DNA from: Filobasidium wieringae
Taxonomy: Eukaryota > Basidiomycota > Tremellomycetes > Filobasidiales > Filobasidiaceae
NCBI GenBank assembly: GCA_001600055.1
Contig: BCIV01000004.1
Span: 918,430-982,429 of the forward strand
Direction of reading: 5' to 3'
DNA length: 64,000 nt
The position numbers were made by a program, and so were the translations under genes. This document shows, piece after piece, positions 10,807 to 22,600 of this stretch (its first letter is position 1; each line of letters begins with the position of its first letter). Under the pieces are notes generated by a model, which made no database searches, was not told where the DNA came from, and saw nothing but the letters and a program-made list of their open reading frames with translations.

Positions 10807-13800
10807 ATGATGAGACGTTCATCCTTCATATACCGTCAACAACAGCAACACTCGATAGATCATCAGCCTAATCAACATCAGGATCATCATCATCACCATC
10901 AACCACGACCTAGCTCTTCGACATCATCAGAGCATCAACAATACCTCGCGATCACACCTTCATCAGTATCGAGAAGATCATCGTCATCAAGATCAGATTC
11001 ACCTGCTTCTTCGTCCGCACACACAACACGTTCAACATCAACAACCCCTCATCAATCACCCATCTTGTCGACTCCCATTCTGGATGGTTCCCCCTTGGTC
11101 AGCATAGACGCTCTCCCTGATCTTGTCAAGGAGCAACTGATCGGTGCCAACATCACCGATAGTCCATCTGCTACTATATCTCGTGAGTCGCGCGAACGTT
11201 GGCTCGAGGTTCAGCATCTTTGATGCCTCGTTTTTTGCCCTTGATCATCAATGACTGATCTCCGCTCCATCTTTTTTTCTTGCTTGATCCAGCACGATCC
11301 TCCTTGCAAAAGGAGAAAAGATCTTATCATCAATCTTCCGACCAGATCTCTCCTATCCCTGCCTCTAGACCTTGGCCAGCACGTTTACCAGGCAGTAATA
11401 TCGGACGAGACGTTTTCGAAAGCGAACGAGTTGTCTATAGGGTTCATTTCCCCTCTTTTGCCAGCACGGATACATCCAAGGAGTCAAGGACTTTGAAAGA
11501 AAGAAGAAGATCCGAGAATACGACAGGAGAATCGAGTGATCTAACGCAAGAACGAGAAACGAGAGACCCAATGCAACGCTTCGATCATACCGGAACCAGG
11601 TCTTTGCCTAACATCAATATGACAAACCCTTCCGCTGAGCATCTTCAAGATATCAACACCGGTTCAATGGCCTATTACTCCCCATCTTCATCTGCGGCGT
11701 ATGATATCCTTAAGCCGTCCAGTGCCAACACAGCCAACCCAAGCTCCGGTAAACAACTGGCATTACGGGTGGAGAAGGATCCTTTCGTCGGTGGAACTGG
11801 GTTCGTAGGATTAACCCCTACACCTAGTAGAGGAACGTTCGAGTTGGCTAGTATTCAAATCCCTGAGGCTGTCGCTCCTATTGAACAAGAACGAGCGGAG
11901 GCGGCCGGGTCTAGTGGATCTCTTGAAGAAGGACGATACGCGCCGTCTAATTCTCACGAAGAGGAAAGTGGATATCGACGAGGGTATGAGACGTATGGAC
12001 CATCCGACAGGAAGAGTTCGGGAAGTTCGGTGGCCGAGTCTTCGATGGATGGTAGACCTATGAGTTATTACCCTTCGTCTCAACCCCAAGCTTTCGTGCA
12101 TCAGCCTCAACCGCATGTGGCGACTCCCATGACCGCTCATCATCTCGGTCAAACGTATATCGCCCATCATACACCTCCCATGCAACCTTACTCGTACCAT
12201 CTTCAGAGTCAACCGTATTTGCCCACTCCGATGGTGGAGGAGAACCACTCGTCCGGACCTGTTTCTCTTCCCGGTTTCAACCAGCTTTACATCGATACGC
12301 CTCAACAACACATGCATCAGAATACGTTGAGGACCATGCCTACAGCTCAATATGGGTCCATGGATCAGATCAGACTTCAACCTTTACAAGGGAGGCATTT
12401 ATCTCATCCCGGTGGGGAGGTCGGTCAAGGTCATTATGGGCATCGTTCCAACGACCCCTATGGGTTCGTCTCCCCTGCTCAGCAACAAAGTCGAAGTCCG
12501 ATCGTCGGGTACGAACCTGATAACGTTCAGGGGGACTATCATCATGTCTATGTGTACCCTCAAAATGCGACACATGCTCAGCAACCGCATCAGCAGCAGC
12601 AGCAACATCAACAACATGTCGCCTATCCCCCTCATGCGTTCCAGACTACACCTCCTAGTCAGTATTCGCAACAGATGAACCGACAGACTGAATTGCAGCA
12701 AGTGAACGGGATTCTGGGTGAGACAGCTGAGACTGGGACATATGCTGCGGTTCCTCCTGTTAGCAATACGAACGTGTTCGCTTATCAATACGCCGATGGA
12801 GAGGAGATGGACTTGGATGCGCCGACACCTAGTATTTCTGGAGCAAACTTGGAATTGGATGATGGAAGACAGAACGACAAGGATAACGACGATTCTGATG
12901 ATGAGACGGAGAAGGTGGATGAGTCTGCTGACGAATGGATCCCTGAGAGCTTTAAAAAGAAACGGACTCCCAAAGCTGAGAACAGGTCCATGAGCGGTAG
13001 GAAGTCTGCTGGGAAAAAGGGCAAGAATCAAAAGTCTGCTTCTGGAAACAAAGCGCCCACTCGCAAGGATGGGAAGAAGTCGAGCTACGTTACCTCCGCT
13101 TTGACGGATACCTTACCGCTTCCCCTGAACAAGACGAACAAGGTCATGCTCAAGTTACCCCCTCTTGGCAGCATGGGCGGTAACCTGATCAGATGGACCT
13201 CTTTGGCGGAGGAGAAGCAAACGGATACCGTTCGTACTTTCGCCCGAAATACATCCGATAGTCCACTAACTGCCGTTTCGTTATAGGTCAAGCGCGAATG
13301 TTTCACTTGCCGGAGCCGAGATCCTCCTAGTTGGAGGAAAAGCACGCTGTCTCCAACTCGAATTGTAGGTCGGTGTCAAGCTCAAATCCAGATCTAGTAT
13401 TGATGTTCGGCTGCTTTACGACTTGGTATAGCTTTGTAATCGTAAGTGCCGTTTTCAACCTTTGAGCGCAAGCGACGCGCGCTGATTAATACGTTCACGA
13501 TCAGGCTGTGGTATCTACGAGCGTTCTCACAAACGACCCAGACCTTTGATAGAGGAAGAACTTGGCGCTGTAGACTCGCTAAACACGAAGAAGTCGAAAG
13601 CAGCTTTAAAGCGAAAGCACATCAACACACCAGGGTCTTTGGTGACAGCCAGTCAACTTCGATCTTCCTATGCCGGAGGACAACATATGGCTCCGGCAGG
13701 CTACACTAGCGGTGGGCACGCGATGTATCCTTCTTACGGCCAGGAGAACGATGCCAGGCGTGGTCAGTCTCGATTTGGGAAGCGTCTCAGGACAACACTA

Positions 13801-14189
13801 ATAGGGAATCCTTCGCAGTAACAGCCCTTTCCGGTTTACCACCTGGCTTGACAGATCCTGCAGGATACACCTCAATCATGCCCTCGCCAACGTATACTAA
13901 ACCACCGAAGAAGAACCGATCGATATCTTCTCGCGGTCCTGCTCCTCAGGAGAAATTGACAGGCCCTTTCCGAACGTTCACGAACTACGGGTCTTATGGC
14001 GCTTCACCTCGCATGGAACCTTATCAGTATGCGCTCGCTAATCATCGGTCGGAAATGACCAGCTCGGTTCCTCTCGAAAAGGCACATGGGCTCAACATCA
14101 GCGGAGTGGCGATGAATCGAAGTGCATCCGCGATGCCCCAGGGTCGAGCATGGACTGACCCATATGACGACGAAGACGAGGAGGATTGA
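10807..14189 (+). CDS. GATA-type zinc-finger transcription factor
   Basis: Predicted exons are 10807-11182, 11293-13229, 13287-13364, 13432-13441, 13505-13762 and 13825-14189 (3,024 nt, 1,007 residues). The N-terminal half is low complexity (Gln/His/Ser/Pro-rich: QQQQHS, HHHHH, HQQQQQHQQH), typical of activation domains. An acidic and a Lys-rich patch (DSDDETEKVDESADEWIPES; KSAGKKGKNQK) precede one finger: VKRECFTCRSRDPPSWRKST followed by CNRCGIYERSHKRPRP. The zinc ligands are CxxC-x19-CNRC, and WRK and the basic tail fit DNA contact. The second CxxC begins in a 10-nt microexon. The donor at 13230 is GTTCGT, the only in-phase choice that gives an open finger. A nuclear transcription factor binding GATA-like sites is the likely role; which known fungal GATA regulator (nitrogen, iron, light or other) it matches cannot be told, so no symbol is given. 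Confidence 0.88.
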
Positions 14190-15123
14190 TCGAAATGGTA
14201 CTACAGCGCTGGATACGCCTTGTCAATATAACCTAGTACGAAGCGGCGCGACCGAAAGAGACGGACCTATACCACTCAAGCATAAAACACCAAGAAGGCC
14301 CATCATAACGATTTTACACGAACGCTTTATATTCTTGCCCGATGAACTCGACCATTCCGAGATCCTTATTACGATGTGGCATGCTTGATCTCGATTTCTT
14401 GATGTAATCCGCTCAATACTATGATAATGATGATTGATTCCGCCCGCAATACGTTATTCCACACGCCACACCATCGTCATTGCTACCAGAGGAATTGCTC
14501 TTGTGTCTGTTTGTACGGATGTGTACCTTAAACTATTCCTTTACGTACCATCCTCCTACACTTCTCACTGTCTTCTCTCATGCTTTGAAGACAACGCGAG
14601 CAGTTCTAGAAGAAGAAGCATGACAAGGACTAGTTCATGCCAGTCACAATAACTTCTAAGCCGCGGTGGCGCATTAGTAATCCTCTATGTACCATCCTCC
14701 CACACTTTTTCACTGTCTTCTCTCATGCTTCCTTCTGCAGGATCCGTCTATGCACTCCCCAGCTTCCCATTTCCTACACACCTCATTGGGGGCATTCTCC
14801 CAGGCCAATCGCCGACGCTCACGACCTCTGTTGGCTTTAGCTGGAGCGATGACAATGGGCTCGACAGCCGGAGCGGGTGCGAGGAACCGTTGGTGGAGCC
14901 AGTCCAAAGCGACAGTGTTCTCCATCTCGACAGCTGGAGCGGGGACAAAATCGGACGCAACATGAGTACAAGCGAATCAGATCGAGCTTCGGATGCCGGT
15001 CGCAAATCTGCCAGTCTCTGAAAGGTTCTTGAGAACCGATAGCTTCACAGATGAAGTCCACATAACCGAACGATCCGCGCTCAACGCTTGTATTTCAAAT
15101 TTCATAACCCGCACACAACTAAA
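14190..15123. other. Convergent 3' region with a short duplicated block
   Basis: About 930 bp between the GATA-factor stop and the uS5m stop. No supportable gene: overlapping frames at 14637-15021 have no motifs. It contains an imperfect direct repeat of about 42 bp (14545-14585 and 14689-14730). Confidence 0.5.
14545..14730 (+). repeat. Imperfect direct repeat, two copies of about 42 bp
   Basis: Copy 1 at 14545-14585 and copy 2 at 14689-14730 share GTACCATCCTCC-ACACTT and CACTGTCTTCTCTCATGCTT with few mismatches and one or two extra Ts in copy 2. The copies start 144 bp apart in non-coding DNA. It looks like a local duplication. Confidence 0.8.
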
Positions 15124-16335
15124 CTACAACCTCCTTCCCACTTCGATCCCCCACCTTCCCCTTTCCCTCTCGACCTCCTCCTTGCCCCTCATCCCGACCC
15201 CCTTGTTCCTACGTTGACCCTTTTTACCTGTCCCGTCTCCAAATCCTGGTGCTCCGGCCTATCAAAACAAACAAGAAGAGCGTCAGTCACTAGTTTCTGA
15301 AAAAGAAAGAATGGCGGGTGAGGTGATGGACGTACTCCACCGTGTAAGATTTGGATAGCCGCTTTCATTGTTTGCATAGGGTTACGACTCCCCCTGATCT
15401 CCGCGGAAGCATCACGGATCCCACAAGCCGTCAATAGTCTGTGTAAGGTCGGAGGGACTGCCAGTCCGAAACCTGTACCAAAGGAACAAAGAAACTCAAG
15501 GTGAGATCCTGAAAGGTGAGCTAAAAATGGAAAAGGAATATCATACGTACCGGCAGGTCTACCACGGAGGATGACGGTCGTACTACCCCATTTCGCCTTC
15601 AAATCCTTTCCGACGCCCCACAACGTCCTTCCTTCGAACTTGTTAACGTGATCCATACTCAGTACGGCTCGCTGGAATGCAGAGTCTATTGCGTTTGGGG
15701 CAGCGTCTCCTCGACCTCGACCTATTCCCACCAAGCCTCGGGATGGGGAGCCGACTACTACCATAGCGAAGAGAGAGGGCCTGGAGGGCGGAGAAGAGAA
15801 GATGTTAGACGGGAGGAAGGATGGAGATGAGAGAAAGGGAGGAAAGGGGAACTAACATTTTTCCTTTCTTGGTCATATTGACGACTCGTTTAAGGACGAC
15901 GGTGTACCTATTCAACCCTCTGACCTCATCCGTGCTCATCCCCGTTAAAGAACTCAATACTGCCTCCTTATTCTGAGCCTCAGTGAATCCTCCCAAAAGC
16001 TGATCCCTGAGTTCTCCAGAAGGAGGATCGAAGAGTCTTGCCGGGTGGTTGATGTGGACATGATTAGGTGCGTTGGCAGGGGGAAGAGTGTTTCCTGATA
16101 ACGATTGAGTGGAAGCGATTTTAGATGAGTTGGGGAGGAGGAGACGTTTTGTTGAGGAAGCAGGAACGAGGGGCTGAATGTTTCGGGGTAAGAGGGAGGT
16201 GAGGAGGTCTGCGGGGTTGGCGGATGAGGAGGAGGAGGAAGAGGGGGTGTTGCTTGCATGACGACGGGTTGCTGGGGTCACCAGACGAGGTGCACGGAGG
16301 ATAGACTTGAGTGAGTTCTGTACTGGTTTTGACAT
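15124..16335 (-). CDS. MRPS5: Mitochondrial small-subunit ribosomal protein uS5m
   Basis: Component of the mitochondrial 37S ribosomal subunit. Exons on the minus strand are 16335-15857, 15780-15551, 15472-15336 and 15258-15124 (981 nt, 326 residues). The N-terminus is basic and Ser-rich ([19 protein letters not shown]), fitting a mitochondrial presequence. The S5 N-terminal fold begins at [20 protein letters not shown] and continues [20 protein letters not shown] (a variant of the S5 glycine motif), followed by the C-terminal domain [20 protein letters not shown] and [20 protein letters not shown]. The last exon ends in a basic tail ([20 protein letters not shown]). All junctions maintain frame. 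The start codon is 352 bp from that of the divergent NASP gene. Confidence 0.92.
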
Positions 16336-16687
16336 TTTTGTGTGAGTTGATCGAGATGTCGTCTTACAAATGAACGTCCAAATAAAATGGAAAGTGATCT
16401 AGATTCAGACAAGTCGCAGTACAGGTTACAATTCACGGACATGACGCTGTTGTTCGGTCAAAACTATGTCCGTCTGCGTCGATGTCCGCTCAGAGCCCGA
16501 TGATGTCCGTTGGGGTACAACGCGCCTCTTTCGCGACGCGTTCAATCTGCAGCGAGATGACGATTTCATTTCCCGCTCAACTTCACTTTACACTCGCTCT
16601 TATCCTGATATACTCCCCTCAATCCTCCTTGTTACAGTCATTACCCACTACTACATACACTCTGCCACACTTCCATTCTATACAAAC
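16336..16687. promoter_or_regulatory. Shared bidirectional promoter region (uS5m / NASP)
   Basis: 352 bp between divergent start codons. It contains the repeated motif ATGTCCGT/GATGTCCG (around 16466-16510) three times in 50 bp, a possible cis element. The function is unproven. Confidence 0.45.
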
Positions 16688-18949
16688 ATGTCACTCACAA
16701 TCGAACAACAAGTAAAGTGCGATTCCCTTGTCGACCAAGGCCGAAAAGCCCTTGCTCTTTCGGACTGGGAACAGGCCTCTGAGAAGTACGCAGATGCTTT
16801 GGAAATCATGTGAGTCGTCTGGCTCGTCTTATTTCTCATCCCATACTTCTGCATCGTATGCTGATTCGCCATTTCATGCAGGCGAGGAGTATACGGCGAT
16901 GTGTCAACCGAGTTAGCTCCTCTTCTCCTACCCTACGGTAAAGCTCTTCTAGAAGTCGCAATCAAATCCCAAGGCGTCCTAGGAAAATCGGAGGAAGACC
17001 AAGAAAACCCTGAACCATCATCTTCCAACCCCAACCTCCAATTTACACACGATTCAGCGGATCAGGATGATCAGGAAGATGCGGACGATGCGGATGAAGG
17101 GCAGGGGGAACAGGAGGTCGAGGATGATGACGATTTCACCGTTGCATGGGAGGTTCTTGATCTGAGTAGGTCTCTTTATGAGAAAATGGCCAGCGAGGGA
17201 AAGGAGGTGAGGAGAGAGTTGGGAGAATGCTTTGGACTGTTAGGGGATGTCAGTTTGGAGAATGGTTAGTCCTCGCTGTCGTCTGTACCTCGAATCTCGC
17301 TTACTCGTACATTGCTTCATCCTTCCTTTCTTCTTGCCTTTTGTCCTTTCTCGTCTCATCACATAGAAAACTTCCCACAAGCAGTGGAAGACTACAAATC
17401 CGCCCTTTTATCCTATTCCACAACCCTTCCACCTCACGCCCGAGAAATCGCAGCGTCCCATTACAAACTAGCTATCGTGCTCGAGAACATCCCCGATCGA
17501 CGGGCCGAGGCTATGGAGCATGTTTCGAAAGCCATGGATTGCGTGAGAGGGAGAATGGAGGAGGCTCAGGCTGGAGGAGCTGCAAAGGGGAAGGGCAAGG
17601 GGAAGGCCAAGGCGGTAGAATTGGACGAGGAGACTAAGGAGAAGATCAAGGATTTGAAGGAACAGTTGAACGATTTGGAAGCCAAGGTGAGATTCGGTGA
17701 ATCTGCTTAAAAGGAGGAATGAATTGCTGATCTGGTCTACGTTTCTATCCGATAGTTGGAAGACCTTAAATCCTCCCCTCAAGCCAAAGACGTCGTTTCC
17801 GAGTCCGTCGCTCATTTGCTAGGGAACGCACCAACCGATATCAACCTCCCTTCCTCCTCCGATGTTCAGTCGGCTGCTCAGAACGTTGGTTCCGCCGTTC
17901 AGTCCGCTGCGAACACCACGGCAAACAAGGTCAACGATTTGACGGGGATGGTCAAGAGGAAATCCAAGAAACCTGTTCAGGCCGTCGAGCAGGAGGCAGG
18001 GAAACAGGTCGAGAAGGGTAAACAGGTCGTCAGGGATGGAGCTCAGGGGGCTGTGGAGACGGTTCAAGAACAGGCTAGTAAGGCTGGAGAAGTCGTTCAG
18101 GATCAGGCTTCAAAGGCGGGGGAAGTCATCCAGGATCAAGCCAGTCGAGCTGGAGAAGTCATCCAGGATCAGGCTGGGAAAGCGGCAGAGATTGTTCAGG
18201 ACCAAGCTAACAAGGCTGGGGAGGTCTTGATGGTTCAGGTCAGTAATGCCGGAGCCGCATTGACTTCCGCTGCTGGTCAGGCTCAGGAAGCTGCTGCGGA
18301 GCAGTTGGAAAAGGCTCAAGAGGTCGTCGGGGAACAACTCGAACGGGCTCAGGAAGCTGCAGGAGAGACGTTGGAGGCTGCAAGGGAGAGTGTCGTCGCT
18401 CGTGCAGAGGACATTCAGGCGGATCTGAAGAGCAAGGCGGAACATGCCGCAGGGGTCATCCATGACAAAGCTGAAGAACTCTTATCCTCTGTCTCGGGGA
18501 CGGTAGATGCTTTAGTTCAGAACGGGAGTGAGAGGGCCATGGGCGCTTTGGGAGCGATGAAATCTGCCGCTCGAGCGGTTTATCAGGAGATACTTAGTGA
18601 GGGTGAACAGATGACGAGGGAGAACGTCGAGGCTATCACTGGAGTTGCGGATGATCTGAAACACACCCGAGAACTGGCCGAGACTAAAGCCGAGGATCTT
18701 ATTCATTCCACTCAGAATGGAGCGAAAAGGGCGTTCGAGAAGGCGGTCGAGGTGGGGAATGAAATCGTGGCGGATGTTATGGAGGAGGGAAAAGAGGCTA
18801 CTCGGGACGTCGTCGATGCGGTAGCTGGAACTGCGGAGGACGTTTTGGGAGGAATAGAGAAAGTCGGCAGAGAGGGGAAGAGGAAGGTAGAGGAGATTGT
18901 ACCTGAGCCGGAAGTTGAGGAGTCGGGGAAGCGACAAAGGACTGATTGA
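16688..18949 (+). CDS. NASP/Hif1/Sim3-type histone chaperone with LEA-like repeat tail
   Basis: Exons 16688-16809, 16882-17264, 17367-17686 and 17756-18949 give 672 residues. Residues 1-275 have the SHNi-TPR chaperone layout: a first TPR (KALALSDWEQASEKYADALE), a second helix pair (APLLLPYGKALLEVAIKSQG), an acidic loop interrupting a TPR (DQDDQEDADDADEGQGEQEV), and the C-terminal TPRs with FPQAVEDYKSALLSYS and AREIAASHYKLAIVLEN. This family binds H3/H4 in the nucleus and cytoplasm. The last exon adds about 400 residues. After a basic NLS-like patch (MVKRKSKKPVQ) come five tandem 11-residue units of the type QDQASKAGEVI (DNA 18062-18226), then further 11-mers (GEQLERAQEAA type) and more amphipathic Ala/Glu/Lys helix. 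It ends in GKRQRTD. This tail resembles group-3 LEA or apolipoprotein-like helices and is far longer than in yeast Hif1. The chaperone call is secure; the tail's role is unknown. Confidence 0.88.
18062..18226 (+). repeat. Five tandem 33-bp coding repeats (11-residue LEA-like units)
   Basis: Five in-frame 33-bp units within the last NASP exon encode QEQASKAGEVV, QDQASKAGEVI, QDQASRAGEVI, QDQAGKAAEIV and QDQANKAGEVL. The sixth block is degenerate. Three further 11-mers with a different consensus (AEQLEKAQEVV, GEQLERAQEAA, GETLEAARESV) follow at about 18295-18395. The 11-residue period with A at fixed positions and K/E/Q elsewhere is typical of group-3 LEA helices. Confidence 0.9.
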
Positions 18950-19684
18950 TCGGTCCGTTGATGGATTGAGTGAATGGAAGGACGGCACGGATGTCCGGAT
19001 TGACCGGCTCGATGTATAATGAAAAGAATGTAACAAGAGGTTTCCATAGTTATGCTTTGATCAAGCCCCGCTTAGATGACGGGATCTTCTGCCGAAGCCT
19101 AAAGACGTCTTTCCCATCAACATAGAGTGAGTCGTATTGATGAGATCTCCAATGACAACGAGATATAGAACTTAGCGACGATACTCGCACTCCTTTCACC
19201 TTAGAACTAGAACGACTGGTACGTGATCTTCATACGCTGTGGCGAGACCAGACATTCGACCTCTTCGTCTATCCATCCTTGAGATCGTACGACGCGATTG
19301 GGCAGAACGCGTGATCTTGAGTTTCTGAATTACCCTCAGAGGCAAAATCAAGCCGGACTGAGCGGATAGTCACTGGCACCAATCCTATATCACCGTCGCA
19401 GCAGCTTACATAGGTCCTCAACTGGCCTCCCTGATCTAGCCGCCTAGCTCTGGGCTATACGCTATTCAAACACCGTCGACGCTGACATTTGAGCTCTTCT
19501 GGTTGGCTCGATCGACGGATCTGACCGAACAACAAACGCGACCTTCCCCCAATTCTACGCACAATTTCTCTCGCTCTTTGTCTCTCTTCCCTCCAAACCA
19601 ACCCATTCGACATCTCTGACAGGAAGCAGGTATACCACAAGAAAGCTAGGGATAGCTTACGCTGCTTTCTCCGGTTTCTGTATC
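18950..19684. promoter_or_regulatory. Promoter region of HMG-CoA reductase
   Basis: About 735 bp of non-coding DNA between the NASP stop and the HMGR start. It includes the NASP 3' region and the HMGR promoter and leader. A sequence ATCACCGTCG (near 19390) faintly resembles a sterol regulatory element, but the match is too weak to call. Confidence 0.4.
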
Positions 19685-22600
19685 ATGGTTCGCTCGGTTT
19701 TGAGGACGATCGCTGCTCCTGCAGCAGCGGCGCCCATAGAGGCAATCACCACTTTCTTTGTTCTGGTCACTCTGGTCTACTTTCAACTGTTACATGCGAT
19801 TGAAGGTAGTGCTTTGTGAGTATATTGAGCCGTCTAGCTCGCTCAATTCGACCAAATTAATTGAATTTTCGGTTTCCTGCTCTTCAGCTTCACGATACCC
19901 TCTCAAAACACGGCTAATGTAGCTCCATCAACGCATTTCGTTCCTACCTCCCTTCTCCCCGCTCATCACCAACTACTCTCCGGAGCCAAAGCTGGCGACC
20001 AATGGGTTCAAATCTCCGAAGGGGATCGCATTCAGTTGCTAGAAGATACCCCTCAAATACAAAACGTCCTCGTGGAGAGGTTCATCATCTCCTCCATCTC
20101 GAAATTTTTCACCTCGGAAACGTTGGAACAGAAACTCAAGGCGGTTGAGATTCCCATCGATATCGAGAATGGAACCTCTCTTACTTACGAACAAGTCTGT
20201 CATACGGATTCGAAGACTGGGAAGTGCCTCTCCCTTGCCGTAGGGTCTGAGGAAACTCGGGCGGAGGGAGAAGTCGAGATTGTCTTTTTCTTGCAAGACA
20301 CGCCTTCTGCTAGACGATATCTGGAGAAATTCAGGGAAATGGAGCAAATCTCGTTAGGACTGGATGAGATCAACAGCATCCTTGTCGCTCGAATCAACCG
20401 GATCGATCCTACAGAAGGGCAATCGGATCTCTCTCGACTCTCCCTATACCCCTACTCCACCTTGTCCATCTTCACCCGAACCCACTATGACGTTTTCACT
20501 CCTATCGCTTACCCTCCAACTACCCCTCACCCATCCTCCGCCTCCTACACGATCAATCAGAACCCCCACAACCCTATTCATACCGTTCAAGCAGGAGGAA
20601 ACCCAGCCAGGCATATAAAATTCTTAGCTTACTCGCTTAGGGCATTGGTCACCAGGTTCTGGATGCTGGCTAAGAACGCAGATTCGGCCGATATCTTCAT
20701 GGTTCTACTTGGTTATGTGTTGATGCACTTTACTTTTGTGAGGCTGTTCTTGAACATGAGGAAGATGGGGAGTAGTTTCTGGTTGCGTGAGTTACAGATG
20801 GTTCGGAATGGGAACCGGGAAAGGGATCACTGATACATCCTCGTTACGTTGCTTGCAGCCTCGGCCACTTTGATTTCGTCCACCTTTGGATTCCTCCTCG
20901 CAATCTTCTCCGCCTACCTCCTCAGCGTTCCGGTAGATTTGATCTCCCTCTCTGAAGCCCTCCCTTTCCTCGTCATCACTGTCGGATTCGATAAACCTTT
21001 CCTCCTCGCTCGTGCGGTGTTCAATAACCCGGAGATCGCACCTGTTAGAGCGCCACTCGCCGCTCCTATCCCAGATTTGAGCGGGGAGAAGTTTATCGCT
21101 AAAGCTAAGGCTGTTCTGGAGAAGAAGGAAAAAGCGAAACAGAACGGTCACGTGAACGGTGTTGAGAATGACGATATTACCCCTCAAGCGAACGGGTTCT
21201 CGCATGACCTGGATCTTTCTGCGCTCGATAGGGAGTTGGCCGTACATGCCAGGATTCAGAAGGAGATTGCCGAAGCCAAGGATAGGTCGATCCGATGGGC
21301 TGCACCGATCGGGGCCAAGTTTATCGTTGGAGATGCTGTGAATAAGGTCGGGATGGGAATCGTACGGGACTACGCCATCGAAGTTGCCGTTCTTTGCATT
21401 GGGGCTGCTTCTGGAATCGGTGGACTTAAGGAGTTCTGTCATTTGGCAGCTTTGATCTTGACTATGGACTGTATCTGCTTGTTCACTTTCTACGTCGCCA
21501 TCCTTACCGTCATGGTCGAGGTCCACAGGATCAAGACCGCCCGCAAGCTCACCCCCGTCACCCACAAGAGTGCGGTATTGGATGCGCCTACCAACTTGGG
21601 TTCTCCCGTTTCGGCCACTGGATTGATGCCTCCTTCGCCCGTCAAGGAGAAACCCGTTTCCGGATTTGCTTTGCTCAGTAACCCTAGGGAATGGAAGGAC
21701 GCTCTGATCGGTCAAAAAGGATCGTCTTTGAATGATAACGTTGCTGATCTCGCTAAGAAGAGGAGTCCCGCTGGAAAGCTCAAGTTGACCTTAGTGAGCC
21801 GATTGACTACATACGGTTCGACGATCATCAGCTGACCCCGATGCATCTAATGTAGATCATCGCATTCCTCGTCTTGCATGTCGCCAACCTTTGTACTCCG
21901 TTAACTGAGCGAACCGCTTTGAAACGTCAAGGCAACCCTGTCGCTTCTATCTCAAACAACGGCGACGCCAACTGGCTGAAGACTCACGGCTCATCGTTTG
22001 ATGGGTTGAAGCAGGTCGCCTTGGAAATGCTGCCTGCGTACTATGCTGTTGCATACCCTTCGAGCCTCATCTCGCAACCCGTAAACGTCGACGCTGGACT
22101 GCCCAAGGAGTTCAAGAGATCCGCCAGTATGGCTTCGCTCGAACACTTCATGTCCGGTTGGACTTCCCTTGTCGGAGACCCGGTCCTTTCCAAGTGGATC
22201 GTCGTCGCATTGTTTGTCAGTATCCTACTGAACGGGTACTTGATGAAAGGGATCGCTAGCGGTTCGGCTGCCAGTGGATCTACTGGACCTGTTGCTGTGG
22301 CCGCTGCTGCTGCTCGTCTTGTTGGTGCCGGTGGTGTATGGGATCCTGCTATCGTTAAGCGTGACAGCCTCAGGAATAGGCGAAGGTGGAGTGGTGGTAT
22401 CCAGCTAGAGCGTTTCTCCAACACCCGTCAAACCGATTCTGATGAAGAAGGCGGACCTTCACATCAACTCAAGCTCGATCAGATCAAAAAGGCCGATCCT
22501 TTCACTCATAAATCTCGACGATCGTCTATCCCTGCACATTTGCCTCAGCCTGCCCCTAACGCTTCTCAGGATCTCCGTTCAGGCGAGACTACTCCTCGTT

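Noticed and set aside
14637..15021. Overlapping open frames after the GATA gene
   Set aside because: Three frames on both strands are open by composition only; no homology or splice support.
19380..19400. Sterol regulatory element in the HMG-CoA reductase promoter
   Set aside because: ATCACCGTCG matches only part of the consensus; one weak match in 735 bp is expected by chance.
22041..22424. Minus-strand frames within HMG-CoA reductase and other long exons
   Set aside because: These are mirror frames of GC-rich coding sequence and have no independent support.
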